This document shows positions 26,427-36,542 of a stretch of DNA of 43,406 nucleotides, in pieces. Both the position numbers and the translations under genes were made by a program. The stretch is from positions 1-43,406 of the forward strand of contig JAPHSS010000013.1 of the NCBI GenBank assembly GCA_026195255.1, written 5' to 3'. Every line of letters starts with the position of its first letter. Positions within the stretch are counted from its first letter, which is position 1. The DNA is from Gammaproteobacteria bacterium. GTDB taxonomy: Bacteria > Pseudomonadota > Gammaproteobacteria > SZUA-229. The notes beneath the pieces are model-generated. The model was not told where the DNA came from and made no database searches. It worked only from the letters and a program-made list of their open reading frames with translations.

Positions 26427-27914
26427 ATGACACCTGAAACTTTTGAAAAACTTAAAAATAAAAATCACACCCATGTTCCCCTGGTGCATGAAGTGCTGGC
26501 CGATCTTGATACCCCTTTGAGTGCTTATCTTAAATTAGCAAATGCGCCTTACTCCTATCTTTTTGAATCAGTTCATGGCGGAGAAAAATGGGGGAGGTAC
26601 TCGATTATTGGTTTGCCCTGCACAAAACGGATTAAGATATTTGGTAAAAAAATTATTATCGAAAACGACAATGAAGTTTCTGAAACGATTGAGGTAGAAG
26701 ATCCATTACAGTGGATTGAGGATTATCAAAAAACTTTTGATGTTGCTGAAATCGAAGGCTTACCGAAATTTACAGGTGGTTTAGTCGGCTACTTTGGCTA
26801 TGAAACAATACGCTACATCGAGCCCAGGTTGGCAGGTGTAGAAAAACCAGATGTGATCAACACGCCGGACATACTTTTAATGTTATCTGAAGAAGTCGTT
26901 GTGTTTGATAACTTAAGCGGCAAATTGTACTTTATTATACTTGTAGATCCTGCTCAGAAGAATGCTTATGATGATGGGCAAAAGCGATTATACGAATTAG
27001 AGAAAAAGCTTCATCAGACTGTTCCTGTTTATCATCCTTCAATGAAAAGTATACAGGTAAATGAGGAAGACTTTATTTCCGGTTTTACTGAAGAGGGTTA
27101 TAAAAAAGCGGTTGCAAAGGCTAAACAATATATTGTTGATGGCGATGTCATGCAGGTCGTGTTGTCACAGCGAATGAGTATACCCTTCAGTGCTGAGCCA
27201 TTAGATTTATACCGTTCATTACGTAGTTTAAATCCATCTCCTTATATGTATTTCTTAAACCTGGATGATCACCATGTTGTGGGTTCGTCGCCTGAAATCT
27301 TAGTGCGACTTGAAGATAATGAAGTAACCGTTAGACCAATAGCGGGAACAAGACCAAGAGGTTTAAACGAAGCTGATGATCTGGCATTAGAAAAAGAGCT
27401 GCTTGCGGATCCTAAAGAACTGGCAGAGCATTTAATGTTAATCGACCTGGGTCGAAATGATGCTGGTCGTGTAAGCGAAATTGGCAGCGTAGAGTTAACT
27501 GATAAAATGATAGTGGAGCGATATTCCCATGTTATGCATATCGTCTCAAACGTAACCGGCAAGTTAAAAGAAAAACTGTCTGCAATGGATGTTTTACGGG
27601 CAACTTTTCCAGCGGGAACAGTAAGTGGTGCGCCGAAAATCAGGGCCATGGAAATAATTGATGAATTAGAGCCGGTTAAACGAGGTATTTATTCTGGTGC
27701 TGTAGGTTACCTTTCCTGGAATGGAAATATGGATACGGCTATTGCTATTCGAACAGCAGTTATAAAAGATAAAACATTAAGCATTCAAGCTGGCGCAGGT
27801 ATTGTTTACGACTCTATACCGGAAAATGAATGGGTCGAAACCATGAATAAAGGTCGTGCGGTTTTTCGTGCTGTGGCTATGGCTGAAGCAGGTATTGATG
27901 GAGCGCATAGGTAA
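26427..27914 (+). CDS. trpE: Anthranilate synthase component I
   Basis: A 495-residue enzyme that, with TrpG, turns chorismate and glutamine into anthranilate. The feedback-binding region near 45-48 reads LFES, as in tryptophan-sensitive enzymes (LLES type). The chorismate domain has [29 protein letters not shown] and [19 protein letters not shown]. Five bases separate its stop from trpG, so the two are co-translated. The 198 bases upstream contain no clear attenuator. Confidence 0.97.
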   Translation: MTPETFEKLKNKNHTHVPLVHEVLADLDTPLSAYLKLANAPYSYLFESVHGGEKWGRYSIIGLPCTKRIKIFGKKIIIENDNEVSETIEVEDPLQWIEDYQKTFDVAEIEGLPKFTGGLVGYFGYETIRYIEPRLAGVEKPDVINTPDILLMLSEEVVVFDNLSGKLYFIILVDPAQKNAYDDGQKRLYELEKKLHQTVPVYHPSMKSIQVNEEDFISGFTEEGYKKAVAKAKQYIVDGDVMQVVLSQRMSIPFSAEPLDLYRSLRSLNPSPYMYFLNLDDHHVVGSSPEILVRLEDNEVTVRPIAGTRPRGLNEADDLALEKELLADPKELAEHLMLIDLGRNDAGRVSEIGSVELTDKMIVERYSHVMHIVSNVTGKLKEKLSAMDVLRATFPAGTVSGAPKIRAMEIIDELEPVKRGIYSGAVGYLSWNGNMDTAIAIRTAVIKDKTLSIQAGAGIVYDSIPENEWVETMNKGRAVFRAVAMAEAGIDGAHR

Positions 27915-27919
27915 ACAAT

Positions 27920-28498
27920 ATGATGTTGATGATTGATAATTATGATTCATTTACTTATAACCTGGTGCAGTACCTTGGTGAGCTAGGTGCTGATGTGCAG
28001 GTGCATAGAAATGATCAAATTAGTTTGCAAGATATAGAAAATTTAAAGCCAGAGCGCATCATGATTTCACCTGGTCCATGTACGCCAAATGAAGCAGGTA
28101 TATCGATGCAGACTATAGAAAAGTTTGCAGGTAAATTACCAATTTTAGGTGTCTGTTTAGGGCATCAATGTATCGGGCAGGTGTTTGGTGGGAAAATCAT
28201 TCATGCAAAAGAAATTATGCATGGTAAAACCTCGCTAATTCATCACAATAATTCAGGTATTTTTTCGGGTCTAACAAATCCGTATATTGCTACTCGATAT
28301 CATTCGCTGGTGATAGAAAAACAGAGTTTGCCCGATTGTTTAGAAATAACAGCCTGGACAGAAAATCAAGATGGCAGTATGGATGAAATCATGGGTGTGC
28401 GTCATAAAGAGTTTAAAATAGAGGGTGTGCAGTACCATCCTGAATCTATACTGACAGAGCATGGGCATGATTTGTTGAGGAATTTTTTACAAACTTAA
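27920..28498 (+). CDS. trpG: Anthranilate synthase glutamine amidotransferase component
   Basis: A 192-residue class I glutamine amidotransferase providing ammonia to TrpE. The Cys79-His173-Glu175 triad is visible in GVCLGHQ and YHPESIL, and the family start [18 protein letters not shown] is exact. It may also serve aminodeoxychorismate synthesis as PabA in organisms lacking a second copy; that cannot be judged here. A decayed mobile-type gene lies between it and trpD, which in related genomes is usually next to it. Confidence 0.96.
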   Translation: MMLMIDNYDSFTYNLVQYLGELGADVQVHRNDQISLQDIENLKPERIMISPGPCTPNEAGISMQTIEKFAGKLPILGVCLGHQCIGQVFGGKIIHAKEIMHGKTSLIHHNNSGIFSGLTNPYIATRYHSLVIEKQSLPDCLEITAWTENQDGSMDEIMGVRHKEFKIEGVQYHPESILTEHGHDLLRNFLQT

Positions 28499-28501
28499 GT
28501 A

Positions 28502-28921
28502 TTGCCGCAGAGACACGGAGGTCGTAGAGGTTATGGCGTTAAATAAATTATCTGAAATTATTATTGGTGCGGCTATTGAGTTTCATAGAAACATTGGCTC
28601 CGGTTTGTTAGAGTCTGTTTATAAAAATGTTTGGTGTATGAGTTAGAAGCGAAATGAATTGCAGTCGCTACAGAAGTTAACGTGCCTGCTAAATATAAAC
28701 AGTTGAGGGTCAAAGAGACTTTAGGTTGAATGTTGTTGAAACATTATTATTAAGCTCAGTGCCGTGGGCAGGCTTAATTTAATTTATATAGTACAACAGA
28801 TATGTTGTTTAAAAATGAGTGGTGATCCTCCAGGGTTCTTAATAAACTTCAATGTGCCAATGCGGTACAAGGTATAAAGCGAATAACAGATAAACACCTG
28901 TGACCTCTGCGTCAGTGGCAA
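28502..28921 (+). mobile_element. Decayed element carrying a GxxExxY gene, with inverted ends
   Basis: The insertion begins three bases after the trpG stop with TTGCCGCAGAGACACGGAG (28502-28520). It ends with CTCTGCGTCAGTGGCAA (28905-28921), whose complement is TTGCCACTGACGCAGAG. The ends are clear but imperfect inverted copies. The same end sequence marks the three hairpin repeats in the gat operon. Between the ends lies a broken GxxExxY gene. Its right end leaves the AAGG of the trpD ribosome site intact. The mechanism of movement is unknown. Confidence 0.6.
28533..28877 (+). pseudogene. Broken GxxExxY family gene (PD-(D/E)XK-like)
   Basis: A ribosome site AGAGG precedes ATG 28533, and the first frame reads MALNKLSEIIIGAAIEFHR followed by the defining motif GLLESVY (residues 24-30), then hits a stop after 37 codons. 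Continuing the homology needs a frame change: LVYELEAK, then another frame with IAVATEVNVPAKYKQLRVK. After a deletion the C-terminal family signature LINFNVPMRYKV appears and stops at 28877. The nuclease-like core is missing. The family is related to PD-(D/E)XK nucleases, with unknown function. It is a remnant, and may reduce downstream trp expression through unprotected RNA. Confidence 0.85.
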
Positions 28922-28937
28922 AATAAGGTATATAAAA

Positions 28938-29954
28938 ATGGATATACAATCAGCAATAAAAGCGGTTACTGAAAAACAGGATTTAACCCGTGATGAAATG
29001 ACACAGGTTATGAATTTAATCATGACGGGGCAGGCAACTGATTCACAAATAGGAGGTTTTTTAATTGGTTTACGCATGAAAGGCGAGACTATAGATGAGG
29101 TGACTGCAGCAGCTTCTGTTATGCGAGAGCTTTCTACTAAAGTTTCGGCGGCAGATGAATACCTGGTTGATACATGTGGCACAGGTGGAGATTCTTCAGG
29201 CAGTTTTAATATATCTACCGCCTCCGTTTTTGTTGCGGCTGCGGCAGGTGCGCATGTTGCCAAACATGGGAACCGATCTGTTTCTAGTAAGTCTGGCAGT
29301 GCTGATGTGCTGGAAACTGCAGGCGTAAATTTAAATATCACACCTGAACAGGTTGCAGACTGTATTGAAAATGTTGGAGCTGGGTTTTTATTTGCCATTA
29401 AACATCATGGTGCAATGAAACATGCTATTGGGCCTAGAAAAGAAATGGCGGCGCGTACTATTTTTAACGTGTTGGGGCCGTTAACTAATCCTGCATCGGC
29501 ACCTAACCAGGTTATAGGTGTCTTCAGTAAAGAATGGGTTGAGCCTCTGGCTCAGGTATTAAAAAAATTGGGAAGTCGCCATGTAATGGTTGTTCATGCG
29601 GATGACGGCATGGATGAAATTAGTATTGCGAGTGCGACATCTGTAGCGGAATTAAAAGACGGTGAAATTACTACTTATACTATTCGGCCCGAAGATTTCT
29701 CCATGAACAGAGCCGACTTGTCAGCCATTAAGGCTAAAGACTCAGATGAGAGTTTGCAAATAATCAAATCAGTTTTCGATAATCAGGATGGCCCTGCTAA
29801 AGATATTGTTTGCCTGAATGCGGGGGCTGCTATTTATGTGTCGGGCTTGACTGATTCATTAGCAGCGGGAATCGAAAAAGCAAAAACAGTAATAGCGGAT
29901 GGCAAAGCTAAAGAAAAACTTGAAGCATTAGTCTCTTATAGTAATAACTTTTAA
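28938..29954 (+). CDS. trpD: Anthranilate phosphoribosyltransferase
   Basis: A 338-residue enzyme joining anthranilate to PRPP, the second step of tryptophan synthesis. The PRPP-binding glycine motif CGTGGD (80-85) and [18 protein letters not shown] are present, and so are the MG-binding acidic residues in [10 protein letters not shown]. Length is normal and the protein intact, so the upstream insertion did not damage it. An AAGG site precedes the ATG at ten bases. TrpC follows after 17 bases. Confidence 0.97.
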   Translation: MDIQSAIKAVTEKQDLTRDEMTQVMNLIMTGQATDSQIGGFLIGLRMKGETIDEVTAAASVMRELSTKVSAADEYLVDTCGTGGDSSGSFNISTASVFVAAAAGAHVAKHGNRSVSSKSGSADVLETAGVNLNITPEQVADCIENVGAGFLFAIKHHGAMKHAIGPRKEMAARTIFNVLGPLTNPASAPNQVIGVFSKEWVEPLAQVLKKLGSRHVMVVHADDGMDEISIASATSVAELKDGEITTYTIRPEDFSMNRADLSAIKAKDSDESLQIIKSVFDNQDGPAKDIVCLNAGAAIYVSGLTDSLAAGIEKAKTVIADGKAKEKLEALVSYSNNF

Positions 29955-29971
29955 AATAAAGTAGTCGTTTT

Positions 29972-30769
29972 ATGAGCAAATCAGCAGATATTTTACAGAA
30001 AATATTACAGCGTAAAGCTGAAGAAATAACTGAAGCAGTAGCAAAAGAATCATTGGTTGATTTGAGTAAGCGTGCGGAAAACGCTTTGCCTGTGCGCGGC
30101 TTTATTCGGTCAATTGAAGATAGAATTACAGCAGGCCAGGCGGCGGTAATTGCCGAAATAAAAAAAGCTTCACCCAGTAAGGGTGTAATACGTGAACACT
30201 TTATGCCTGCTGAAATTGCAAAAAGTTATGAAAAAGGCGGTGCAGCGTGTTTGTCTATTCTGACAGATCGTGATTTTTTTCAGGGAGCCACAGAGTATTT
30301 AGTACAGGCCCGTGAAGCCACAAGCCTTCCAGTTATTAGAAAAGATTTTATCATTGACCCCTATCAGGTCTATGAAGCTCGAGCGATGAATGCAGATTGT
30401 ATTTTGTTGATTGTTTCTGCTCTCGGCGATGCTAGTTTAAATGAGCTTTTGGCTTTAGCCCATCATTTGCAAATGGATGTGTTAATGGAAGTGCATGACA
30501 GAGATGAGATGGAACGGGCTATTCAAAGTGGTGCGAAGTTAATTGGTGTGAACAATCGAAATTTACGTACTTTCGATGTTAGTCTACAAACAACACTGGA
30601 TATGCTGGATATGTTACCAGACGATCGTATTCTGGTAACAGAAAGTGGTATACATATGCCAGCAGACGTTAAGTTAATGCGTGAAAACAATGTAAACTGT
30701 TTTCTGGTGGGTGAGGCATTTATGAGGGCTGACGAGCCAGGCGAAAAGTTAGCAGCGCTTTTTAATTAA
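29972..30769 (+). CDS. trpC: Indole-3-glycerol phosphate synthase
   Basis: A 265-residue TIM-barrel enzyme that closes the indole ring from CdRP. Signature segments are [16 protein letters not shown] with the catalytic lysine, [33 protein letters not shown]-like [20 protein letters not shown] and VTESGI. It is the stand-alone form with no fused TrpF. It is the last trp gene of this cluster and converges with crp, with 12 bases between the stops. Confidence 0.97.
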   Translation: MSKSADILQKILQRKAEEITEAVAKESLVDLSKRAENALPVRGFIRSIEDRITAGQAAVIAEIKKASPSKGVIREHFMPAEIAKSYEKGGAACLSILTDRDFFQGATEYLVQAREATSLPVIRKDFIIDPYQVYEARAMNADCILLIVSALGDASLNELLALAHHLQMDVLMEVHDRDEMERAIQSGAKLIGVNNRNLRTFDVSLQTTLDMLDMLPDDRILVTESGIHMPADVKLMRENNVNCFLVGEAFMRADEPGEKLAALFN

Positions 30770-30781
30770 GCGGCTGCGTTG

Positions 30782-31465
30782 TTAATCTTCTTTAGTCGCC
30801 TCCTTGTGCGCCTTATGTTTGGCTATATGCTCTTCATCGTGTACAACAATGGTTTTTCCATGGGCAGAGATTAGCTTGTCTTCTTCAAGCTCTTTTAAAA
30901 CTCGACCGGCCATTTCACGAGAGCAGCCAACAATTTTGGCAATATCCTGACGAGTTATTTTTATCTGCATACCATCCGGGTGTGTCATCGCGTCTGGTTG
31001 TTCGCTTAGTTCTAATAATGTTCTGGCGATGCGCCCTGAAACATCAAGAAAAATCAGATCTCGTACTTTCTGGCTGGTTCGAATTAATCTATCGAAGATT
31101 TGCCCTGATAATAAAAACAATATCTCAGGATCTTCCTTAACCAGTTTTCTAAACTGGCTATAAGATATTTCGGCTATCTCACAGGACGTTTTGGCAATAA
31201 TTTTAGCGCTGCGATCTAAATCATCTTTAAAAAGACCAGCTTCACCAAAAAAGTCACCGCCATTTAAATATGCGAGGATAATCTCTGCACCATCATCGTT
31301 TTCAGCAAGTACGCTAACTGAGCCCTTAATGATATAGTAGAGGCTATGCGGTTTATCGCCTTCGTGGATTATGTTCTTTTTTGCCGGGTATGTTTTACGG
31401 TGGCAATGATTTAGTAATAAATCTAGCGAAGGGTTTGAATTGTCAACTTTGGGTAACAGGCTCAT
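30782..31465 (-). CDS. crp: cAMP receptor protein (CRP/Vfr)
   Basis: A 227-residue CRP-family activator very close to E. coli CRP. The cAMP pocket residues are present: GEAGL (74-78), Arg85-Ser86 and Thr130-Ser131. The helix-turn-helix has Arg183, Glu184 and Arg188 in CSREMAGR, the set that reads TGTGA half sites. ATG 31465 (with CGGAAA just upstream) is preferred over 31519, which would add an unusual N-terminus. The C-terminus extends about 15 residues beyond the E. coli protein, rich in Lys, His and Glu. An OsmC-family gene is divergent, as crp and yhfA are in enterics. A consensus site for it lies at 19426-19443. Confidence 0.93.
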   Translation of the reverse strand: MSLLPKVDNSNPSLDLLLNHCHRKTYPAKKNIIHEGDKPHSLYYIIKGSVSVLAENDDGAEIILAYLNGGDFFGEAGLFKDDLDRSAKIIAKTSCEIAEISYSQFRKLVKEDPEILFLLSGQIFDRLIRTSQKVRDLIFLDVSGRIARTLLELSEQPDAMTHPDGMQIKITRQDIAKIVGCSREMAGRVLKELEEDKLISAHGKTIVVHDEEHIAKHKAHKEATKED

Positions 31466-31609
31466 ATTTTCCGTATCACTTTTGATGGGAGCCGTTAAAT
31501 TATAGACGATTTTAAGCATTGCCCATACTATATTCCGTTCTTTACCCCGATTTTTTTCAGGGTTTGAGCAATAATGTAACTAATTCGAAAATTATTTTAG
31601 GTAAAATGT

Positions 31610-32026
31610 ATGAAAGCCAGAGTGAAATGGTTAGATAATATGTCGTTTGTAGGTGAGTCTGGAAGTGGGCATTCGGTTGTGATGGATGGCGCGCCTGACT
31701 CTGGAGGGCGAAATTTAGCGGCCAGACCTATGGAAATGGTGCTGATTGGTATGGGGGGGTGCACGGCGTTTGATGTGGTTATGATATTGAAGAAAGCCCG
31801 GCAGCCTATTAAAGACTGTATTGTTGAGTTGAGTGCAGAAAGATCGGGAGAAATTCCCAGGGTGTTTACAAAAATTCATGCCCATTATATCGTGAAAGGC
31901 AGTGGTTTAAGTGAAAAGCAGGTGGAAAAAGCGGTTAATTTGACCGCTGAAAAGTACTGCTCAGTATCAATTATGCTGGCTGCTACAGCTGAAGTAACAC
32001 ACGACTTTGAAATAATCGAAGAATAA
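31610..32026 (+). CDS. OsmC family protein (YhfA-like)
   Basis: A 138-residue OsmC/Ohr-superfamily protein. The two redox cysteines are at 51 (GMGGCTAFDV) and 117 (EKYCSVS), as in enzymes that reduce peroxides. The place next to crp resembles yhfA of E. coli, whose function is unproven. AGGTAAA is next to the ATG. A DUF885 gene follows 24 bases later and could be cotranscribed. Confidence 0.92.
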   Translation: MKARVKWLDNMSFVGESGSGHSVVMDGAPDSGGRNLAARPMEMVLIGMGGCTAFDVVMILKKARQPIKDCIVELSAERSGEIPRVFTKIHAHYIVKGSGLSEKQVEKAVNLTAEKYCSVSIMLAATAEVTHDFEIIEE

Positions 32027-32050
32027 TTAATCAAAATTAGAATAATTTAA

Positions 32051-33712
32051 ATGCCAAAAAATATTACGCAGGAAACATTTAATAGCCTGCAGGAACAATA
32101 CTATAATGCCTGGTTTCGTTTTCATCCTGAATTGGCAGTTCATGTCGGAGTGACGGGTTATGAGGATCAATTAACGCCATTCGGTGATGAGGATATAGGT
32201 GCCTTAATTTCTTTAAATCAAAAGATTGTTTTTGCTTTAGATGAATTAACTATTTCTGATTTAACAGCAAATCAAAAACTGGATTACAACATTTTATATA
32301 ATGCAGCCAGTATTGAGCTGCAGGAGTTGATTGAGCGTGACTGGCGGTTTTTAATGCCGCAAAAGTATTTACCACTTGAGGCGATACATCAATTAATTAG
32401 TCGTCCGGTTGAAAATATGCATGCGGCATTAAAGCATCGGTTGCAAGATGTTCCAGAATATTTACGATCAGCTAAAAACTATCTATTGCAACAACCCGAA
32501 AAAATTCCCGCGAACTGGGTCAGTGATGCCGTTTCAGGTGCGGCTGCAGGGGCTGTATATATTCGAGATTTAGTTCGTAACCCTGACATCATTTATAAGT
32601 TTAAAAACCCGTCTCGTTTACAGCCGGTATTTGATGCGGCTGCACATGCGATGGAGGATTTTGAAAAGTTTTTACGTAATGACATTCAGCCTCACGCCGC
32701 GGGCTCTTTTGCCTGTGGTGAAAATCATTTCAATACATTATTAAATAACTGGCATTGTTTAGATGTAAGCGCAAACCAGCTTTACAAGTTCGGTGAACGG
32801 CTATTTAATAAAACACAGCAGGAACTACAGGCACTTTGTAACGAGCTGCCTGGTTCTAATGATATTGAAGAGCAGTTAGCGAATATACGAAATCAACACC
32901 CAGACGACAAAGAAGAGTATTTGCTGGATGCTTATCGTACTCGAATGAAAGCAGCATATAATTTCGTGGTAGAGCAGGAACTGGTTACAGTGCCGGAAAC
33001 TCAGTCATTAAAAGTAATTGAAACGCCTGTTTTTCTGCGCCATGAAGTACCCTTTGCGGCGTACGATGAACCCACTTATACCGATCTGGAACAAAAAGCT
33101 TATTATTATGTAACACCTGTTAGCTCGAAAGATCACCTGCTTGAGCATAACTGGACATCAATAGATCTTACCTGTGTTCATGAAGCATTTCCGGGGCATC
33201 ACTTACAGTTTGTAACGGCAAATCGAAATCCTCATAATAGTTTACCAAGACTGTTAAATTCATCGGCTACCTTATATGAAGGCTGGGCATTATATTGTGA
33301 AGATATTATGCAGGAAAAAGGCTTTTTAGGTGAACCAGAGCATCATTTTATTATGTTGCGTGACCGTTTATGGCGCGCACTTCGCATTATGTTAGATGTA
33401 GAGTTGCATACACAGGGTTTAAGTATTGATAAAGCGGCCCAACGTATGTGTGATGTACCCGGTTTTTCAATTGAACGGGCAAAGGCTGATTTAAGCTGGT
33501 ATTCGAGTTCGCCTACTCTGCCTATGGGGTCTGCGACGGGGTGGGCGTTAATAAAAGCACTGCGTGAAGAAGAATCAAAGAAGGCAGATTTTAATTTAAA
33601 GAACTTTCATGATCGGCTGTTGTCAGTAGGTTCATGTGCATTACCTCTAGTTATTAAATCCGAGTTCGGTGATGAGGCCTGGAATAAAGCCTGGGCAAAA
33701 GTTTTTGCTTAG
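32051..33712 (+). CDS. DUF885 family protein, putative metal-dependent peptidase
   Basis: A 553-residue protein of the DUF885 family. The hallmark HEAFPGHH (377-384) looks like a metal-binding catalytic site of zincin type, with a further conserved YEGWALYCEDIMQE downstream. Many family members are exported, but no signal peptide is visible here, so it is probably cytosolic. Peptidase activity is inferred from the motif. It lies in a same-strand series with the OsmC gene and a TerB-like gene, 20 bases from the latter. Confidence 0.88.
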   Translation: MPKNITQETFNSLQEQYYNAWFRFHPELAVHVGVTGYEDQLTPFGDEDIGALISLNQKIVFALDELTISDLTANQKLDYNILYNAASIELQELIERDWRFLMPQKYLPLEAIHQLISRPVENMHAALKHRLQDVPEYLRSAKNYLLQQPEKIPANWVSDAVSGAAAGAVYIRDLVRNPDIIYKFKNPSRLQPVFDAAAHAMEDFEKFLRNDIQPHAAGSFACGENHFNTLLNNWHCLDVSANQLYKFGERLFNKTQQELQALCNELPGSNDIEEQLANIRNQHPDDKEEYLLDAYRTRMKAAYNFVVEQELVTVPETQSLKVIETPVFLRHEVPFAAYDEPTYTDLEQKAYYYVTPVSSKDHLLEHNWTSIDLTCVHEAFPGHHLQFVTANRNPHNSLPRLLNSSATLYEGWALYCEDIMQEKGFLGEPEHHFIMLRDRLWRALRIMLDVELHTQGLSIDKAAQRMCDVPGFSIERAKADLSWYSSSPTLPMGSATGWALIKALREEESKKADFNLKNFHDRLLSVGSCALPLVIKSEFGDEAWNKAWAKVFA

Positions 33713-33732
33713 TTATTATGTGAAAAGTATTT

Positions 33733-34185
33733 ATGATTAAAAAATTACAGTTATTTTTTGAAAAAAACTTCATGATGGTTGGTGTGTCGGCTGTTGTCGA
33801 AGCGCATCAGTTAAATCTTGCCGCGGCGGCCTTATTGATAGAAATGGTTTTGCAAGATGACCATGTGGATAAGACTGAAGTGGTGCAAGTGAAAAAAATA
33901 CTGGTTTCTCAATTTGATCTGTCTGAAGCGGAGATGGAAAGTCTTTATGCTTTGGCGGAAGAAGAGAAACATCAGGCAACGGATTATCACCAGTTCACTA
34001 AATTAATTGCTAATCACTATACACAGCCTCAAAAAATACGCTTAATAGAATCACTCTGGCGTGTTGCCTATGCTGATGAGGTGTTGGATAAGTATGAAGA
34101 GCATATGGTGCGTCGAATCAGCGATTTGATTCATGTGTCGCACAAGGATTTTATTCAGGCCAAACATCGTGTGGAAAATGCTTAA
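33733..34185 (+). CDS. TerB-like (tellurite resistance TerB family) protein
   Basis: A 150-residue all-helical protein. The acidic metal-binding loops of TerB folds are seen at about 36-43 (VLQDDHVDKTE) and 112-121 (AYADEVLDKYEE). Typical neighbours such as terZ or terD are absent, so tellurite resistance itself is not implied; TerB-like proteins mostly have unassigned roles at membranes. It follows the DUF885 gene closely, and a bidirectional terminator ends the unit. Confidence 0.85.
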   Translation: MIKKLQLFFEKNFMMVGVSAVVEAHQLNLAAAALLIEMVLQDDHVDKTEVVQVKKILVSQFDLSEAEMESLYALAEEEKHQATDYHQFTKLIANHYTQPQKIRLIESLWRVAYADEVLDKYEEHMVRRISDLIHVSHKDFIQAKHRVENA

Positions 34186-34247
34186 GCAATATTATATCGA
34201 GCTTTGATTTGAGGTTTTAGAAGCGATCCACATAAAATTAAGGCCAT

Positions 34248-34276
34248 AAAAAAACCTCCTTAAGGGAGGTTTTTTT
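34248..34276. terminator. Bidirectional terminator between convergent genes
   Basis: ACCTCC (34254-34259) and GGAGGT (34265-34270) form the stem, with seven A before and seven T after and loop TTAAG. It serves the TerB-like gene and the opposing small gene. Confidence 0.9.
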
Positions 34277-34301
34277 ATATCACTGGGGGGTGAGTGGTTG
34301 T

Positions 34302-34499
34302 CTATCGCAGGATTGACTGCCTGGTATCGCGGTTTGCATCCCACGCTTCATGTACCTGATCCATTGCATTTTTAATGTGATTGTCAGTGATCTGAATAGT
34401 GTCACCATTGTCGTCTATAATCATGCCGCCTTTAAAGCCGGTTTGAGTAATTGCATATGCGTATTTACCGCAATCGTTATTTTTAGCTGAGTTAGACAT
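34302..34499 (-). CDS. Small hypothetical protein (65 residues)
   Basis: ATG 34499 has GGAG at seven bases, which fixes the start; an extended frame begins upstream but lacks a ribosome site. The protein is soluble, with an N-terminal segment containing one Cys (NNDCGKYAYAI), a beta-like middle (GMIIDDNGDTIQIT) and a helical end (AMDQVHEAWDANRD). I recognise no family. It is a single gene closed by the terminator at 34248-34276. Confidence 0.7.
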   Translation of the reverse strand: MSNSAKNNDCGKYAYAITQTGFKGGMIIDDNGDTIQITDNHIKNAMDQVHEAWDANRDTRQSILR

Positions 34500-34796
34500 T
34501 AAAGTCTCCATATAAAGTAATAAATTCTGCACTTCTAACGGCCTGTATTGTTATTTTTCTACTGGGCGGTTACAGATATAGAATTAACTGAGCTAGTCAT
34601 TCATAACCTCTATGCTGCGTTAGGGGCGCGATTATATAGTAAGTTTATGGTGTTATAAAAGCCCTGATAGAAGTTATTTGATAATTAATTTTACTTATTT
34701 TTAAAAAAACGGATTGAATTAGCCTGTTGATATTATAAGTTATTGATTTATAATTAAATATTCTGATTGTCACAGATGAAAAATGAAGAAGTCCGA

Positions 34797-35576
34797 ATGA
34801 AAAAAAAGCTGATAATACAGTCTAGGAAAGTCCAGTTCAGAGGGTTTGACGGTAGCCTGCTGGAAGGGAATCTGGATTTTCCGCTCGAGATAAAACCTAA
34901 GCAGTATGTCATTGTCAGTCATTGCTTTACCTGCACCAGGCAAATTCTTACTACAGCACGATTAAGCAGGGGTTTAGCACATGCGGGTATGGCTGTATTG
35001 AGTTTTGATTTTACAGGGCTGGGTAACAGTGAGGGTAACTTCGCTGATACACACTTCAGGAGCATGCTGACGGATATAGAGTGTGCTGCCGACTGGCTGG
35101 CCACATTCTATGAACCAGCAAGCATCCTGATTGGGCATAGCATGGGGGGTACGGCTAGCCTGGCGGCGGCTCAAAATGCACATGTTTCATTGTCACATGT
35201 GCAGAAAATTATTACATTAGCCTCTCCAGCTTACCCGTCTCATATTCTGCATCACTTCGGTTCAGCAATGATGAAGCTGCGAAATGGAGAGACTGCACAG
35301 ATCAGGGTGGCGGGGCGTTTTTATGAAGTTAAACCTGGCTTTATTGACGATGTAGAGAGTTATGATATGGATAAGCAAATGCAATCATGTAATCTGCCAA
35401 TTATGGCGGTTAGAGCGGGTGATGATGGGCTGGTAGGGCCTGAAGCAGCGGAACAGATTCTTCGTTATACAGAGGCTGAGCATCAGCTGGTACAGATTGA
35501 TGGGGCCGACCATTTATTCAGTGATCGTGCTCATGCAGCGCAGCTATTAGATACAGTACTAAGTTGGATAGATTGA
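34797..35576 (+). CDS. Alpha/beta hydrolase
   Basis: A hydrolase of about 259 residues. The nucleophile elbow GHSMGG is visible, the core strand motif AVLSFDFTGLGNSEG is conserved, and the C-terminal IDGADHLFS carries the likely catalytic His. It resembles the hydrolase half of proteins fused to OsmC domains, but no OsmC part is attached here. The start is uncertain: ATG 34797 gives the family-like N-terminus, and ATG 34776 is in frame. Substrate is unknown. Confidence 0.86.
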   Translation: MKKKLIIQSRKVQFRGFDGSLLEGNLDFPLEIKPKQYVIVSHCFTCTRQILTTARLSRGLAHAGMAVLSFDFTGLGNSEGNFADTHFRSMLTDIECAADWLATFYEPASILIGHSMGGTASLAAAQNAHVSLSHVQKIITLASPAYPSHILHHFGSAMMKLRNGETAQIRVAGRFYEVKPGFIDDVESYDMDKQMQSCNLPIMAVRAGDDGLVGPEAAEQILRYTEAEHQLVQIDGADHLFSDRAHAAQLLDTVLSWID

Positions 35577-35643
35577 TTTACAGGTTACGATTCACGCCTA
35601 TACTCTTACTTAATATATTTTGAACGATACACAGGAAACTATC

Positions 35644-36501
35644 ATGCTTGAAGTAAAAACATTTTTTGATGAGCAAACATCTACCTTTACGCATCTGGTT
35701 TACGATGCCGATACTAAAGATGCTGTGGTGTTTGATCCAGTTTTAGATCTGGATACGATTGGTTGGCGTACCTATAAAGACAGCTTACACACACTGGATA
35801 GTTTTATCAGTTCTAAGCAGTTGAAACTGCATTATATATTAGATACTCATATTCATGCAGATCATCTGAGCGGAATGCAGTATTTAAAAGAAAAATATAA
35901 AGTACCAGTTGTTATAAATGCAGCCATTACCGTGGTTCAGGAGACATTTAAAGGCGTGTTTAATCTCGGTGATGACTTTGATGTAAGTGGGCGTGATTTT
36001 GATGTGTTAGTAAAAGATGGCGACCAACTCGAAGCAGGATCAATTAAAATTGATGTATTACATACACCAGGTCATACCCCGGCATGTACAACATATAAAA
36101 TAGAAGATAATTTATTTACAGGTGATGCGCTGTTTGTGCCTGACGTAGGTACCGGTCGATGTGACTTTCCAAAAGGTAGCGCAAAAGATTTATATCAATC
36201 TGTTACGAAAAAGTTATATTCTTTTGCAGATGATACAAAGGTTTTTCCGGGGCATGACTATCCTGCTGATCGGGAGTTGCGAACTTTTACTACAATTGGT
36301 GAAAGTAAGTCGTCAAATGTAGATCTGCCTGCTGATAGAAGCGAAGCAGAATACATAAAATTTATGGAAAATCGTGATAGTAAATTGCCTTTGCCGAGAT
36401 TAATTTATCAAAGTGTGCAGGTGAATTTAACCGCGGGTCAGTTGCCGAAAGAAGAGTCAAACGGGCAAAGTTATTTGAAAATACCAATTTATAATGATTA
36501 G
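35644..36501 (+). CDS. MBL-fold metallo-hydrolase, persulfide-dioxygenase-like
   Basis: A 285-residue metallo-beta-lactamase-fold protein. Metal ligands are seen in THIHADH (His69, His71, Asp73, His74), HTPGHTPA, FTGDALFVPDVGTGRCDF and FPGHDY. The GTGRCDF stretch and the overall order resemble ETHE1-type persulfide dioxygenases and related sulfur enzymes more than glyoxalase II. AGGA just before ATG 35644 fixes the start. Next to a sulfur transporter elsewhere in the window this is suggestive, but there is no operon link. The function is a family inference. Confidence 0.85.
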   Translation: MLEVKTFFDEQTSTFTHLVYDADTKDAVVFDPVLDLDTIGWRTYKDSLHTLDSFISSKQLKLHYILDTHIHADHLSGMQYLKEKYKVPVVINAAITVVQETFKGVFNLGDDFDVSGRDFDVLVKDGDQLEAGSIKIDVLHTPGHTPACTTYKIEDNLFTGDALFVPDVGTGRCDFPKGSAKDLYQSVTKKLYSFADDTKVFPGHDYPADRELRTFTTIGESKSSNVDLPADRSEAEYIKFMENRDSKLPLPRLIYQSVQVNLTAGQLPKEESNGQSYLKIPIYND

Positions 36502-36519
36502 TTGTTTTTAGAAATGCAG

Positions 36520-36541
36520 CGGGCAAAAGTTATTGTGCCCG
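36520..36541. other. Hairpin between convergent genes
   Basis: CGGGCA (36520-36525) and TGCCCG (36536-36541) are perfect inverted copies with a ten-base loop. There is no T tract, so it may be a weak terminator or RNA-stabilising stem for the convergent MBL-fold and deaminase genes. Confidence 0.35.
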
Positions 36542-36542
36542 G

